NCBI RefSeq assembly: GCF_963678975.1
Contig: NC_089279.1
Location: forward strand, 37,219,933-37,283,932
Reading direction: 5' to 3'
DNA length: 64,000 nt
Source of the DNA: Dysidea avara
Taxonomy: Eukaryota; Porifera; Demospongiae; Dictyoceratida; Dysideidae
Below are positions 11,350 to 23,936 of this stretch, one piece after another. The notes below the pieces were generated by a model, which had not been told where the DNA came from, did not search any database, and was given only the letters and a program-made list of their open reading frames with translations. The number at the start of each line of letters is the position of its first letter. The stretch's first letter is position 1. A program made the translations under genes and the position numbers.

Positions 11350-11516
11350 TATAGCAGGGTTTATTCCCTTAATACACAAGTTCAATTGATATTATCACAA
11401 TAACTGTTTATCAATCTGACGTTGTTACTTGACACTTGTGGGCCAAACATGTGTAAACAACATAGTTGAACTTTGTTAGATGTCATCAAGAAATTATTTA
11501 TTAGACCTTGTAACAT

Positions 11517-11935
11517 GTACAGTGTATCATGATGTAGAGACAGTGACACAACACATGACAGTACCATGATGTAGAGACAGTGACACAACACATGACACAG
11601 TATCATGATATAGACACAGTATCATGATGTAGAGACAGTGACACAACACATGACACAGTATCATGATATAGACACAGTATCATGATGTAGAGACAGTGAC
11701 ACAACACATGACAGTACCATGATGTAGAGACAGTGACACAACACATGACACAGTATCATGATATAGACACAGTACCATGATGTAGAGACAGTGACACAAC
11801 ACATGACACAGTATCATGATATAGACACAGTACCATGATGTAGAGACAGTGACACAACACATGACACAGTACCATGATGTAGAGACAGTGACACAACACA
11901 TGATACAGTACCATGATATAGACACAGCACATAAC
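11517..11935. repeat. Minisatellite 3' of NFS1
   Basis: Tandem units mixing two blocks, ATGATGTAGAGACAGTGACA + CAACACATGACA and CAGTATCATGATATAGACA. A degenerate outlier lies at 12033-12075. Open frames through it (His/Cys/Val/Ser repeats) are artefacts. Confidence 0.9.
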
Positions 11936-11939
11936 ATGG

Positions 11940-12834
11940 TATGTGTATATATATAGTGACAATGGTCAGCAGGCTTTTGCTTACCAGTAGTGGCTCAGAT
12001 TGAAGAGGTGTTTTATGTCATCACTACAAAAACCATGATATAGACACAGTGACACAACACACATGATATAGAGACACAATGAAATAGCAGTGCTAGCTAC
12101 AGGGAATAGGTTCAATATTGACACCAATAACATACACAATAAACAGACTAGCATATTCACCAGTGTCATGTTGAGATAGGCTAGCTAGTTCAATAGACCA
12201 GCTCTCTAAGTCTCCTTCACCAGAGATCACATGATCTAAGATGTTGATACCATGTCACATGTTCAGTTGTACTTCAAAACCAATCAAATACTGACAAGCA
12301 GAACTCAACACCTGGACAAGTACAGTGCACAATATTAATAGTATAATATACTGTGTCATCATAAACAATTGGAGAGTATTCATTTCCTATGGTTACATTG
12401 ACACTATATAGTTCCCATCTCACACGATAAGTTGTTTATTTGGTCAACCCACAAACTAGTCACACTGATAATATTACCAACTATTACATATATAGCTAGT
12501 TGAGGGTGATCCTTATGACCATAGCTATTCGTGTTATGGATATTATATCCATGAAGGGAACTGGTCATATAACTGGTTGTAATACCACACCAATTAGCTA
12601 ATAATGATCTCTGCATGATCTACAGGAACTGAACTTCCTGTCTAGTGCAATAACTTCAGTTAGCATAATAAAGCTTCATGATTAAAAATTTAATAAAACA
12701 TGTGATAATACATAATTACAAAATCCTATAACTACAATATAATAAATTTTGTTAGATTTATAAAATAATTGAATTAAGTTATAATGTGCCTGGACTGGTG
12801 GGATTTGGTTAACACAACTCAACAAGTTTAAATT
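11940..12834. other. Convergent intergenic spacer NFS1 / POU gene
   Basis: No ORF or RNA gene seen. The stretch at 12660-12760 is very AT-rich and may contain the 3' end of the minus-strand POU transcript. A short degenerate minisatellite tail lies at 12033-12075. Confidence 0.5.
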
Positions 12835-14217
12835 TTAACATGCAATAATTTCTTGATCATCTGGTAAAAAGACTGAGTTCTGTTGTTTTTCCTTGTGTCT
12901 TCTGAAAGCAAACCAGTTTTGTACCGTGTTAGTAGGTAGCTCAAGTGATTCAGCTATCTCTCTCCTCTCCAAAGGTTTAGGGTTTGGATGTTTGTTAAAG
13001 ATCACTTCAAGTGTAGCTTTCTTCTTAGGGTCGATGCGAATTTTCTTTCTTGAAGGAGTTAGGTTGTATGTGGTTCCATTGGTGGGGCTACCTGCAATGC
13101 TACCACCACCAGCACTAATGATGTTGTCAACAGAATTGATCCATTCCTCAAAGTAATGTTTAAACTGACTAGCTTCAGTCAGTGACATTTGGAGGGTCTC
13201 AAACAATGAGATAAATGCTTGACTGAAGGATCTGCCATGCATAGCCTGCAGCTCTTCTGCTGCCCTTTGCTGAGAGATACCGAGTTGTTTACGTTTTGTT
13301 CTAAACCTCTTTACCAGGTTGATAACGTCAAGTCTAACTTTTCCCTTCTCTTCTTCAGAAAAAGGATAAGTTTCTTCATCTAGCGGAAAAAGTTCTGCAG
13401 ATGATCGCCGTTTTCGAGGTCGGCACAAGGAAGGAATGTTATTACCAGCTGGCTTGGCTTCTTGAAGCCATTTCTCCAGTAGTGACTTTAGACGGTGCAT
13501 TCTCACGGTGCTCATTTGCATCTTTTCAAAGTAACAAATGACAGCTTGTTGACATGAATACCCCATCTTATTGGTGATATCGTTAGCGACCATCTCCTGT
13601 GTGTACCCTAACTCAATTCTCTTAGCCTTGAAGGACTTAGCAAACTCCTCCAAATCTTTAGCCTCTGATACAACAATATGGTGCCACTTCTCTAGTGTTT
13701 CCTCGTTTGGATGCATCATGGGACTAGTGGGAGTAGAACTACTAGTGCTCTCAGCCTTACACACATAGCTGGGATTGGACACTATTACTGAAGGACTGTT
13801 CAGCTTTTTTGGCTCAGGAGAAGAAACGGGTGAATTGACCTCTTCAATGAGCTGTAGTGCTGGTGGCATTGATGGTCTAGTAACAACCTGCTGTTGCTGT
13901 GGTAAAACGTAAGGTTGAATCAAGTTAGAAGACTGAATCAAGTTAGAAGACTGAATCAAGTTAGAAGACGTTGGCACACAAATGGCAAAGATTTGGGTGG
14001 GAACAGATGCCGGAATTGCTTTGGAGTTTGCACAAGTTGTTGACATGGGAAATTTGATCACATTAGCAGATAATGGTAAATTAAATACCATTGGAGTCCT
14101 CATGGAGTCTGGGCTGGTGGTCGATGCCTGTACTAACTGTCCATTAGCAGCAGCAGGTAACACAGTCACTATATTACCATTCATGTTGAATGGTAGTACT
14201 CCTTTGACTGGTAACAT
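12835..14217 (-). CDS. Transcription factor with two POU-specific domains and a homeodomain
   Basis: Single large exon, stop at 12835. The ATG at 14217 is the first Met. A good acceptor (TTTTGTACAG) just upstream suggests that a 5' exon, possibly non-coding, is spliced on. The N-terminal ~180 residues are Ser/Pro/Asn/Gln-rich, with SSNLIQ repeated three times and a short Gln run. A first POU-specific domain (about residues 185-255) includes LEEFAKSFKAKRIELGYTQ and LKSLLEKWLQEA. A basic linker RPRKRR follows. A second POU-specific-like domain (about 300-367) includes VKRFRTKRKQLGISQ, FSQAFISLFETLQMS and FEEWI. A homeodomain follows (about 394-450) with RKKIRIDPKKK and VQNWFAFRRHKEKQ. Ordinary POU factors have one POU-specific domain and WFCNRR in helix 3; here Asn51 is Phe (codon TTC). 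Nuclear, sequence-specific DNA binding is expected, with altered homeodomain contacts. Subclass not assigned. Confidence 0.88.
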   Translation of the reverse strand: MLPVKGVLPFNMNGNIVTVLPAAANGQLVQASTTSPDSMRTPMVFNLPLSANVIKFPMSTTCANSKAIPASVPTQIFAICVPTSSNLIQSSNLIQSSNLIQPYVLPQQQQVVTRPSMPPALQLIEEVNSPVSSPEPKKLNSPSVIVSNPSYVCKAESTSSSTPTSPMMHPNEETLEKWHHIVVSEAKDLEEFAKSFKAKRIELGYTQEMVANDITNKMGYSCQQAVICYFEKMQMSTVRMHRLKSLLEKWLQEAKPAGNNIPSLCRPRKRRSSAELFPLDEETYPFSEEEKGKVRLDVINLVKRFRTKRKQLGISQQRAAEELQAMHGRSFSQAFISLFETLQMSLTEASQFKHYFEEWINSVDNIISAGGGSIAGSPTNGTTYNLTPSRKKIRIDPKKKATLEVIFNKHPNPKPLERREIAESLELPTNTVQNWFAFRRHKEKQQNSVFLPDDQEIIAC

Positions 14218-14232
14218 GTTGTAGCTGTACAA

Positions 14233-16785
14233 AATAATAAGATATATCCCATCATCACATTATCAGTTACCATATGACAATTAACAAACCACACAATTAT
14301 CAAAGTGTTACAATGTAATCATACTGTGGTCATGTACTGTGTGTAGGACCAATTTCTTTTCTTGTCTCAGTCAACAACTTCCTAACACAAGTAGCTATGC
14401 AACATCCTAGCTATATTTAGTATTTGTATAGCTCACTACTCTCTATTACACCCAATCCTCCCCCACCTACTGCTGGCTAGTAAGGCCATGTAGGATTGAC
14501 CAGTGTTATACAAGAGATAGATTACATTAACACAATCACAATAAGCACATCACAGGTATCTGTTGCTAATGGGTAACAATGTCATCAAAAGTGTTCAGTC
14601 AATAAACATGCCAACTTGATCATCATGCAACTGTAACTAGTTTAACTGGCAAATGGCAAACACATTAATAGGTGGTATCAACCTGACTGGTTGACTATCC
14701 CAACAGGTTTAACCAGTTGGCTAGGCATTAGGTTATTGGACTACATTGACCTCGATCCCATTGGTTGGGGTTATAAGACTATAAAATATAACTCAACTAA
14801 CATGATCACATTAAACTACCTTCCTGTAGGCCTTCACGACGGTGTACGGCCAGTATTATTATATACGTATATTAGAACTTATAATATCGACTATTGTACG
14901 GTACATAATAACTAGCTATAATAACAACTATTCAGTACAGCTATACTAGCACAATTAATAATTCATCATTTTATTAGTAAAGTCGAACAGGACACGCCAT
15001 AGTACTGCACAACTACAGATCGCAGTACATCATGGCCGGAACACTACACAGCTACGCCCAACACAAATCGATCTAACTACAGCTTCTTACCACGAGATGG
15101 GCGTATCGAAGGGTCTTAGTGGCAGCTCGGTGCTACAGCTGCAATCGTCAAGGAGAAATCACAGCTAATACCCGATATGCTGTTCCGAGCGCATATATAA
15201 ACATTTTACAACATTAATTATTACATATAAAACATATTTTTGTGGTTTGTATCTCATCCGCGGCGCCATAGGGCTTCTCGTATAATTAGTAAAAAGCACA
15301 TGCTAAGGGAGACCTTACAACAGCAACTTACTTTACGAATATGATTGGCTTCTTCCCCTCGCTAGCAGACCTGCACGAAATATTGGTGTGCTGCGTGTTG
15401 TTGCATGCCAATATAACATCCACGTGTCACAGGATACTCGTGACCAATTAACTAATAACACGTGGTTTAATTATGGGCGTGGCTCTCCATCCACAAACAT
15501 CCCACTGTATAATAACATAATGACGTCATCTGGACTGAGAATATGCACATGCTTTTTTCTCAGATTTATCAATCACCTTATCCCTAGCTGTATGTAGCAA
15601 GATTGCAGATCGCTGCCAAGCAGGATACAGGGCTGCTATATCAGCAAGACCACAGCAACTTGTTGCAACTCAGCCCAGATCATCAGACCCTCCATCTGAC
15701 ATAGTTAATCACTTTGAACACACATACAGTCTGCATGATATCAGTCGATCTGCTGTGCTAGCTTTTCTGACAATATCCCAGCTAGCTATTATTATTATTA
15801 TTATTATTAGCACTTTACAGTGACCAGCACTGAAGGTCTGACAGCAACATGTCCTGCAGCCTTAGGATTACCTAACCTAATTCAGGACTTAGACTTAATG
15901 ACTTGACCTACTGACTGATAAGGTGTAACAGAAAAGGGGCCAAAGTAAGGAAAAAAATATACTATACTGACTGATCTGTGACTATCTCCCTCATGCATAG
16001 AATCAGAGTGACAAGTTCTGCTAGCACTTTTGGACAGTCAGTCTGACCATTTTTATCAAAATTCGCAACACATTGTGACTGTCAAGTTGTATAACTAAAA
16101 CAAAAGTGATGTCATATCAACATGGCATTATACGGTCTTTCAGATGAAATACCCTCGCTGCACAGTACTATAAGAAGACTGCTACACATATCAGTCTAGT
16201 CATAGGAATAGCTTAGTCACTATAACTGCAATATACTATGCATGTCATGCAGCTCTACATCAATCTAGGAAATTCAGTATACAAAAAGAATGTCTAGTTC
16301 TGCAGGCCTCAACTCAGTTGTGCCTGCATGGTGTTGATGGGTCACATACTGTTACCACCTTCATGACAAGCAAGAATCATTTTTTGCATTGTGTTCAGCA
16401 TGCTTGTCTAGAACAAGCACTGTTCTACAATTTGTAGCTATATTTGATGTTGAGGAAATCATTATAAATTTCCTTGCTTCTTCCATTAAAATTTGTAGTT
16501 ACTATTCATACAACTAAATACCCCGGCCCCCACTTGATTGTTGGCACAATAATTGTTCATGGAATATTTAAGTGTCGAATAACATATGCGGAGTGGACCC
16601 TCACACTCTTACAAGTGTCGTAGACTTCAAAGACAGAGACACACTTCTCAGACAGCTAGCATGGTGGTTAGCAATAATACCTTTGTAATTATCACCACCA
16701 ACCACTAACTATTGCTGGTTAATTGTTTGGCCTTTGGCTGCCAGACCACAAGAATAGATAATGACCACTATGACCAATAGCAATA
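14233..16785. other. Intergenic region upstream of the POU gene
   Basis: Divided between the 5' flank of the POU gene (14233 to ~15400) and the 3' flank of RUSF1. No convincing coding exon was found. Small ORFs at 14691-14915 and 15388-15597 lack any recognisable motif. A short (ATT)n run lies at 15791-15808. Promoter elements could not be assigned by eye. Confidence 0.4.
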
Positions 16786-18667
16786 CTACACAAATTTATC
16801 ATGGTTTAAATTATATCTCCATCCAGTCGGTCCTAGTAAGTTTCTCTCTGTAATCCAACCAGCTTGTTCCAACTCAATCTTCAGACTACCAAAATGTTGT
16901 GACACAATTTCCTCCGTAATTTGTATCAGTTCCACCTCCACACTACTGCTCACTCCACCTATAGTAACAAGTTTGTGACCAGCAGTGACCTATAAGAGCT
17001 CACCTGTTATAGTAGGCTCCTGTTTAATTATATTTGATAACTTTATGTAATAGTTGTCAAATAACTGGTGAAAGTCCTGTACAATAGTCAGTTGTTATAA
17101 TAGCAACTCCATGACAAAAACAATGATATCAATGTGTGTGTTTTAATATATGATCATATGTCACAAACAGGTGATCTTATTTCACACCTAAATGAATAAC
17201 ATTAGGTAGACAATATTAGAAATACCACAAATTAAATTCAAAAAACAGTATAGCCAAGAGGCTCATCTGGTTTAGTCTGGAAATGATGACATTACCATTG
17301 ATCAGAGAGTGATTTAGTGTAATACTTGTAACAATATTAACACTACATACAGTTGTTTCCCATCGGTAGGAATTCCAGTGGTTAAATATGAACTGAAGTA
17401 GTTCAACCTGTACACAACCACGTAGCTGATCATGAGATGTCGAGTCCTTGTGGAGTGCTATATGTACTACAAACAAAGTATGAATACGTTATCAACGAGC
17501 CATCCTTACCTCTCTGTTGTTTACTTGTTAAACTTATTATGACAAGTGAATCTTCATGCTTGACAACATCACGAGGTTCCCTACATTAACATGACAGACA
17601 GGAAGAAGTGATATTATCTGGATACCTGATGACATGTCGTAGTTCACAGCCTAGTTGATATGACAGATAACACTTGAATCCTACACAACAAACACACATC
17701 CTATAATTACAAGTTTATACTACATAGACACTAATTAAACCAAAAAATTTAATCATATAAAGTATAAAGCCAACTCCTACATACCACAATAAGATGTTAT
17801 TGTCAATAGATTGTGTTACAACATGTGTAGGAGCTCTTTCAAGCTATTACGCTACAGCAAAAACAACTAGCTACTATAATTAATATCATTAAAATTCATG
17901 ACTACCAAACTGAGTGGGAGGATGTTGACAACCCACAGTTCACCAAGTCTAATTCAATATTACTAATGGAAATTATTATGATGTGTTATGTTTAATGAGA
18001 AAAGTCTGCATAGGAGGTGCTGCCCTGGATGGCTTCACAGTAGTGTTGAATTATTATCAGTGTAGTGTGTATGTATGTATGTATGTGTGTGTGTGTGTGT
18101 GTGTGGGGTATGTGGTGTAGCATACACAAAGTGGTTACATATTATAAACCATTTAAAACTTGTGAACAATTAATTGACAAAAGCCACATACATCACACAG
18201 GAATGTATACCATCATAGTTTTGGATAATAGCAAGCCATTAAACTGCCTAATGATATAAAAACACAATAAGTTTGAAGTGGTTAGATAATATGCTTAATT
18301 AAAATATTTTTACAATAGAACAATGTAGTGACAACCTGCTAGTATTGGTTCCTGATGATTAACTATAGCTGGGGATAACATTACACCAGTGGTAAGGTAG
18401 TGTTGAATCAACAAGTGAAGCCTCCTTCTGTTCAGCGTCTCCATCTTAACTGAAGCAACAGCGTGATAGTTGAAGAGAAGGTGAAGGAATGTGAACAGGA
18501 TAAACAACAACCAGATTAACCTGTATTAAAAACCAGTTCATCCTGTATTATTTGACCACAACTAACTGTTGACTGCCAGTCACCAGGGGAGTTAAAACCA
18601 GTCCAACCAGTAGGGCTGACAGGTTGACCAGCGTCTCCTAGGTTAGCATCATAATATGGAAACCACA

Positions 18668-18727
<60 letters not shown>

Positions 18728-21700
18728 CACGAGTGAAAAAACTGTCACGTTCCTATTTAGTTCTTCTCCACTAGCTATAATGGACAGACCCAGTGTCTGG
18801 GTTATGCTGCCAGACAGTTGGAACACCAAGAAACTTGATTTGTAAATTACAGGCATTTGACTATCAATCATATCTCACAACTTATCAATCATAACTCACA
18901 ACTGCAAGACAGTATGAAGATGGAGACTTGGTTCAGACTGTTCATTAGAAGTCCACCAAAGTATAGAGCATTGTACACAAACTCTTTTAAGATGGCTTTA
19001 TGTTTTTATAGCAAAATAGAATTTTGCGAACATGGGTGGGTTTTCAACCAGCCAGTCACATAAGTGAGTTATTATTGGTACCCACTAAAGTGGCTTACTT
19101 GACTACCATCTTTAGCAGACACATCCGCCATGTTGTTACATCTAGCTTGGTGTTGTGTCAATGCTGCTCGTGTGGCACCTCCTGCCACACCCACTATTGC
19201 CTAAGGAAAATGCTACATGATATAACCATAGTGACACATGAGCACAACCTTAGTCACGCTAGCAGTACAGACTATCGGCAGAAACAGAGTAGGGAAGAGC
19301 GGAGACAAGAGTTCCAAAAATATTGCGGTGTCATTCAGTATATCAGCAACAAATCTGTGGGGCATTGTGCTGTGTTGCTAAGTGTCACCAGTAACTAACC
19401 TCCATTTCTTAGCATTACAATCCAGATCTGATCTACATTTACGACATAGACACTTTATTTGGCAGAGGTTAACTTACCCTTGCAGCCATGCAAATAGAAT
19501 ACGTCCCACCATGCCGGCACCATCTAATAAACAACATTTGACTGATGACTGCTCTATTAGAGAATGTTTACCTTTCAGTAACCAAGTGATGGTAGCAGCA
19601 GCAGCAGTAGCAGAGCTGTCACCAACACCAACACCCTTGAGGACAGCATGTGTTGCCAGGGTACCAGTGATACTGGAGCAAAATGCCTATAAGACACCCC
19701 TAACATAAGACACCCCCTAATATAAAATATAAGACCCACTTAACATACGACACCCCTAATATAAGACACCCCTAATATAAAACACCCTGATATAAGACAC
19801 ACTTAACATACGACACCCCTAATATAACACACCTAATATAAGACACACCTAACATACGACACCCCTAATATAACACACCTAATATAAGACACACCTAACA
19901 TACGACACCCCTAATATAACACACCTAATATAAGACACACCTAACATACGACACCCCTAATATAACACACCTAATATAAGACACACCCAATATAAGACAC
20001 ACTTAACATACGACACCCCTAATATAACACACCTAATATAAGACACACCCAATATAAGACACACTTAATATACGACACCCCTAATATAAGACACACCCAA
20101 TATAAGACACACTTAACATACGACACCCCTGAATGATGATCATTTCTATTGCTAGCAATCTACATAATAAAGGTGCTTAAACACACAAGTGGAGATCATG
20201 ACCTGAAGTGCAAAATTCATTCTTATATAAATAGAACTGATAAAGCATGGATTGAATTTGTACCCCCCCAGCACCTTTTATTGCAATGATCCCTTCTAAA
20301 TTGTTCCTTACACTTGCTTGTTTCATAAATCATTCTACAATATCACATCAGAAGAGAGAATGGCACCACACAAATAAGGCTCCATCCCTATACTGAGTTT
20401 GTAGGCATGACGTTTGTGAGCTAAGCAATGTAGTTGTGTCACATCGTTTTACACTATGTTCTGCCTGTACACAGACATACACACAGAGAACAATTCATGA
20501 AGCTGGCTAACAACATATTTTGACAGTTGAGGGTGTGTGGTGTGAAAACTATCGATGATTTTCAACACAAAGTGCTACCACAAATCAACACCTTGTGTTT
20601 CCAGCAAAAAGCAATGGATGATAAAGGTTAGCTGTGATGTACATATAGCAGTATATGCCAAAAGGCACCTCTAGTGACATCTATCAGAATTAGTTAAGCT
20701 GGTCTGAAATTAGTTCATTAGTTACACCAAATTTAAAAAAAAAATTATAAATTGGAAGCATTTCAGGTTGTAGTGAAGACACTTTTAATACCTAACCAAC
20801 ATTGCTAAGGCACCATGAAGATATCATTAGGTTGGTTTCTGGTCAATATTTGTGACCCGCTGAGCAAAAGCCTGACTTGTTTGCATTTTCTTCCAACTTC
20901 ATTTTATAACTTCTTTGCTGTCTAGTTCGGGCATTTATCAATGTACAGATTTTTGGCCATGCCATTAAGCAAGAAGACTGTTCAAGCTTAGAAACGGCAA
21001 CGATAAACTTGTTTTACAGAAACATAAACAAACACACGTAACTCACATTTGCTTTGTCATACAGAAATGAAACAAAGATATTGTTACTCCCAACGTATTT
21101 CAATGGCATTTATCTCAAAAACTGAATTATGCAAACAGGTCGGGTTTTGCTTAGCGGGTCACATTTTTGTGAGAAAGTACAGACCTGCATGATCCCTTCA
21201 TGATAAGCTAGTACTCATTTTGGATATAGAATATGATTAGAGTAACAAGAGCACTACAAGCACTGTGGAGTAAAAGTCTACCACATTTGACGGTGAGATC
21301 AAATCTCATTAATTTTGTGATTATAGTCAATCTATGGTAAGGCTTGCAGGACTGATTTTCACAGAGATGAACTTGTCATTTATAGCCTATGAAAATTTGA
21401 TGACATAGCAGTGGCTCAGCTGGGCTAGTAATCACCTTGATGATTGCTTGATTCAGGTTGACTAATCTGACTCATGAGTCTCACATGGCCATACAATTTT
21501 AAGCAAGCAAAAACATGTTGACCTCCATTCAAAAAGAGAACGCCAAATATGAGATCAGGTAACTAATGAAGTTGTGATGCGGCACAAGTAAGGGGCCTCT
21601 TGCATGCGTCTCATCATCACTTCATTTGGAAGATGTACTCAGCCACAGCAATGATATGTGGTCCAGCACCTGTAGAGTGTCCCATTTCTGGTAGTTCCAG

Positions 21701-22133
21701 TAATCATCACTAACGCTATCCGGATATCCTTCTGGTAGAAACACTTCCTACAAGCGACCACACGTGACTACTGTTATTTAAGCGGAGCACAGTGGAACTC
21801 CTCTAAATGGACACCATCGGGGAGGTCTGGGTTCGAGACTAGGGGAGTCCCTTGTATAAAAGAGGTATCCTCAGTTAAGGGGTGTACAGACTACTAGTAT
21901 TGTTGATTTGGGAACTAGACGGTCGTCCTTTATAAAGGGGTTGGCCAGAATTTAAAGGCGTGCAAGAGGAGCTCCACTGTATGTAGTCTAACTTTGAAAA
22001 ATTGCGTCACTGAAGTGGAGAATCCGGTGTTCCGTGGAACAGGGACTATTGATAAGCGGTCATTCTTAACCTCGTAGCTCCTAACAGCTCCTTTGGAGTA
22101 GTACTCCACAATGCGCAGCGAGTCAGTTGTCAT
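16786..22133 (-). CDS. RUSF1: RUSF1 / DUF647 (root UVB-sensitive family) protein
   Basis: Metazoan member of the RUS/DUF647 family; molecular function poorly defined. Exons on the minus strand: 22133-21993, 21747-21670, 19686-19572, 19523-19478, 19432-19400, 19354-19249, 19200-19099, 18520-18336, 17680-17626, 17580-17510, 17466-17351, 17076-17004, 16958-16786. Family blocks in order: FLPEGYPDSVSDDY, AFCSSITGTLATHAVLKGVG, DGAGMVGRILFAW, DLDCNAKKW, FVADILNDTA, VGVAGGATRAALTQHQAR with NNMADVSAKDGSQ, then FLHLLFNYHAV and METLNRRRLHLL. The start ATG at 22133 opens a frame whose first exon resembles the family N-terminus. Phases imply one further exon (length 2 mod 3) between 19098 and 18521, where the NLAGLL..-type segment is expected; I could not identify it. 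Intron 2 (about 2 kb) holds a minisatellite and MITEs. Confidence 0.88.
18669..18725. repeat. (CA)n microsatellite in RUSF1 intron
   Basis: About 28 CA units on the plus strand, so TG/UG on the RUSF1 sense strand. Confidence 0.95.
19690..20128. repeat. Minisatellite in RUSF1 intron 2
   Basis: Roughly 13 imperfect ~33-bp units built from CCTAATATAAGACACA and CTAACATACGACACC. The array ends 3 bp from the acceptor of RUSF1 exon 3 (exon starts at 19686). Confidence 0.92.
20545..20850. repeat. Dispersed repeat family D, copy 1
   Basis: Shares ordered blocks with 45410-45800, 52735-53150 and 53690-53935: CA.C..CCTTGYGTTTCCAGCA, TTTCAGGT...CTGAAG, and CTAACCAA.ATTG..AAGG followed by GGTTTCTGGT.AATAT. 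No coding capacity. Confidence 0.5.
20852..21162. mobile_element. MITE with GTGACCCGCT termini
   Basis: Inverted ends of about 38 bp: GTGACCCGCTGAGCAAAAGC at 20852 and the complement of GTGACCCGCTAAGCAAAAC ending at 21162, followed inward by GTTTGCAT on both sides. Possible 4-bp duplication ATTT. Lies in RUSF1 intron 2. Confidence 0.7.
21789..21981. mobile_element. MITE with ACAGTGGARCTCCTCT termini
   Basis: Short inverted repeats ACAGTGGAACTCCTCT and its complement AGAGGAGCTCCACTGT flank about 160 bp with GGGGTGTACAGACTAC inside. Located in RUSF1 intron 1. Termini of this type occur in Tc1/mariner-like MITEs (general knowledge). Confidence 0.65.
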
Positions 22134-23626
22134 ACTCAACACCACAATCGAATCATTCTAGCTGTATTCTAATAAAACAGTCAGTTGTTTCTGGGAGCAG
22201 GCAATCAGTGTTTAATTAGTCTATAGCTCAGTACTTTTTTTGTGCTTATTTACTGTGTTGTATCTAGCTGCCGGCTAGCAGCAAAATTATGGAGAAAAAG
22301 AAAATTTTTACTAAAATTTCACAGGATAAGAGCTGAAGGTCTACAGGTCTCAACAGTCCTGTAGCCTGATATTGTTTAACTATATAATTAGGAGTAGGAT
22401 CATTGTTGCAAGTATACATGCAGCATGCAAGGAAGAAGTACATGCACTATGTAAAACGATTCCAGAGGTGATGTATAGTGTATGTATTATAGGTCATGTG
22501 ATGTTATAGCATTATACCATGCAGCTTTGTGTGTAGCCAGTATAATCATACAAGAAGGGATATAAGCAAACCGTGATACCAAAAAAGAATGTATGCTCAT
22601 ATATGGGAATGCAAATTTAAGAAAAAATTGAGCAGGCAGGCAGGCACTGATATTACCTGTTAATTGTTGCTATCATTAGGCATTCCAGTATCCGAGATTT
22701 TTTAATAAAAAAATTCTCCGTATATTCCCCAATAGAACCCTGGCACAAAATAACAACTCGTATTTAACTTGGGATTGCTCCGTCGTCCAAGCTTCAATGA
22801 GGATGAAAATCACTGTGGGGTTTGTCCACACGCTGATCATCATGAAAATCTTAGTTTTATCGTGCGCGTTACATATAAGTAAGTTTTGTGTTGTTTTGTA
22901 ATCTTTTCAAGCCTTATAATGTATGTAGAACACTTTAAAACTTTAAAAAACGTACTGTCCGGTGGAAGGTAGTCACTGGTGCTTACTTTAAAGTGCGTAG
23001 TTACTTTGCTCGGGTTAGCGATTTTCAGCTCCAGAGCAATTTTCTGATGGCTGTGTCATCAGCCCAAAGTATAAACCACTTCAAAGTCGGCATAACAATA
23101 CCATAATTGAAACCACAACTCCACCATAGGTATTGTTGCATCATTGCGGCACCTCCACTTTAGTTGTTTACCTTTATAAGTTGTTAACTTGATGTTTTTA
23201 CTTACTTGATATAGCCTCTTGCCTATAGGTATGCACCATTGTATTGAGAAGTGTGCAATAGGTGAAACATATTTGCTCACCACAAAGTATACAAAGATAG
23301 CTGAGATCTGATACAATCTGAAGTTACTCTCATTACATGTACAAACTTGCAGATTGAAGCAACTGCAGTTTCAAGATGGTCCAGATTGCTAGATGGCTTC
23401 CTGATTCAATTGTGCCATTTTTCCCTTTAAAATGTATGGGGAGCCCCAGAGAAAATATGTACCTTTTTTCAGTTTTTAAGCACTGTGCATGCCAAAGTAG
23501 TTAATTCCAACCCAACAAACTATATATTTCTGAGATCGGCAATCAATACTCTATCTTATTGAGCATATAAAAAGCCCATTTTTCCAAAATTTAAAAATCG
23601 GGCTGGGATGCCTACTATCATAATTA
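22134..23626. other. Intergenic region upstream of RUSF1
   Basis: No coding exon identified. ORFs such as 23059-23316 on the minus strand show no recognisable motif and a random composition. It presumably contains the RUSF1 promoter. Confidence 0.4.
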
Positions 23627-23936
23627 CAAGAGTAAATAATGGAAGAGAGAGTATCCAACTGCCATATACTGCATCAAAAATGAGCACGTCAAGTAGAGAA
23701 GCCATCCCGTAGTGCTATCAAAGTAAGAGTTGAATGAAGTAATAAACACCTTCTAGCTCAGACTGTTTGACTTCAAATCATGCCTGGGCACTACAAACAG
23801 ACTGACCCAGCAGGTGTTTATTACTTCATTCAACACTGTCTTTGAAAGCACTACAGGATGGCTTCTCTACTTGACATGCTCATTTTTGATGCAGTATATG
23901 GCAGTTGGATACTCTCTCTTCCATTATTTATTCTTG
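23627..23936. mobile_element. 310-bp MITE derived from the P-type transposon
   Basis: A near-palindrome: arms of over 120 bp face each other. The outer ~70 bp (CAAGAGTAAATAATGG..AGAGAGTATCCAA...ATCAAAAATGAGC) align with the TIRs of the 2695-7567 element. It is flanked by a perfect 7-bp duplication ATAATTA (23620-23626 and 23937-23943). No coding capacity, so it would be mobilised in trans. Confidence 0.82.

Noticed and set aside
19024-19398. 124-codon plus-strand ORF
   Set aside because: Antisense shadow of RUSF1 exons 6-7.
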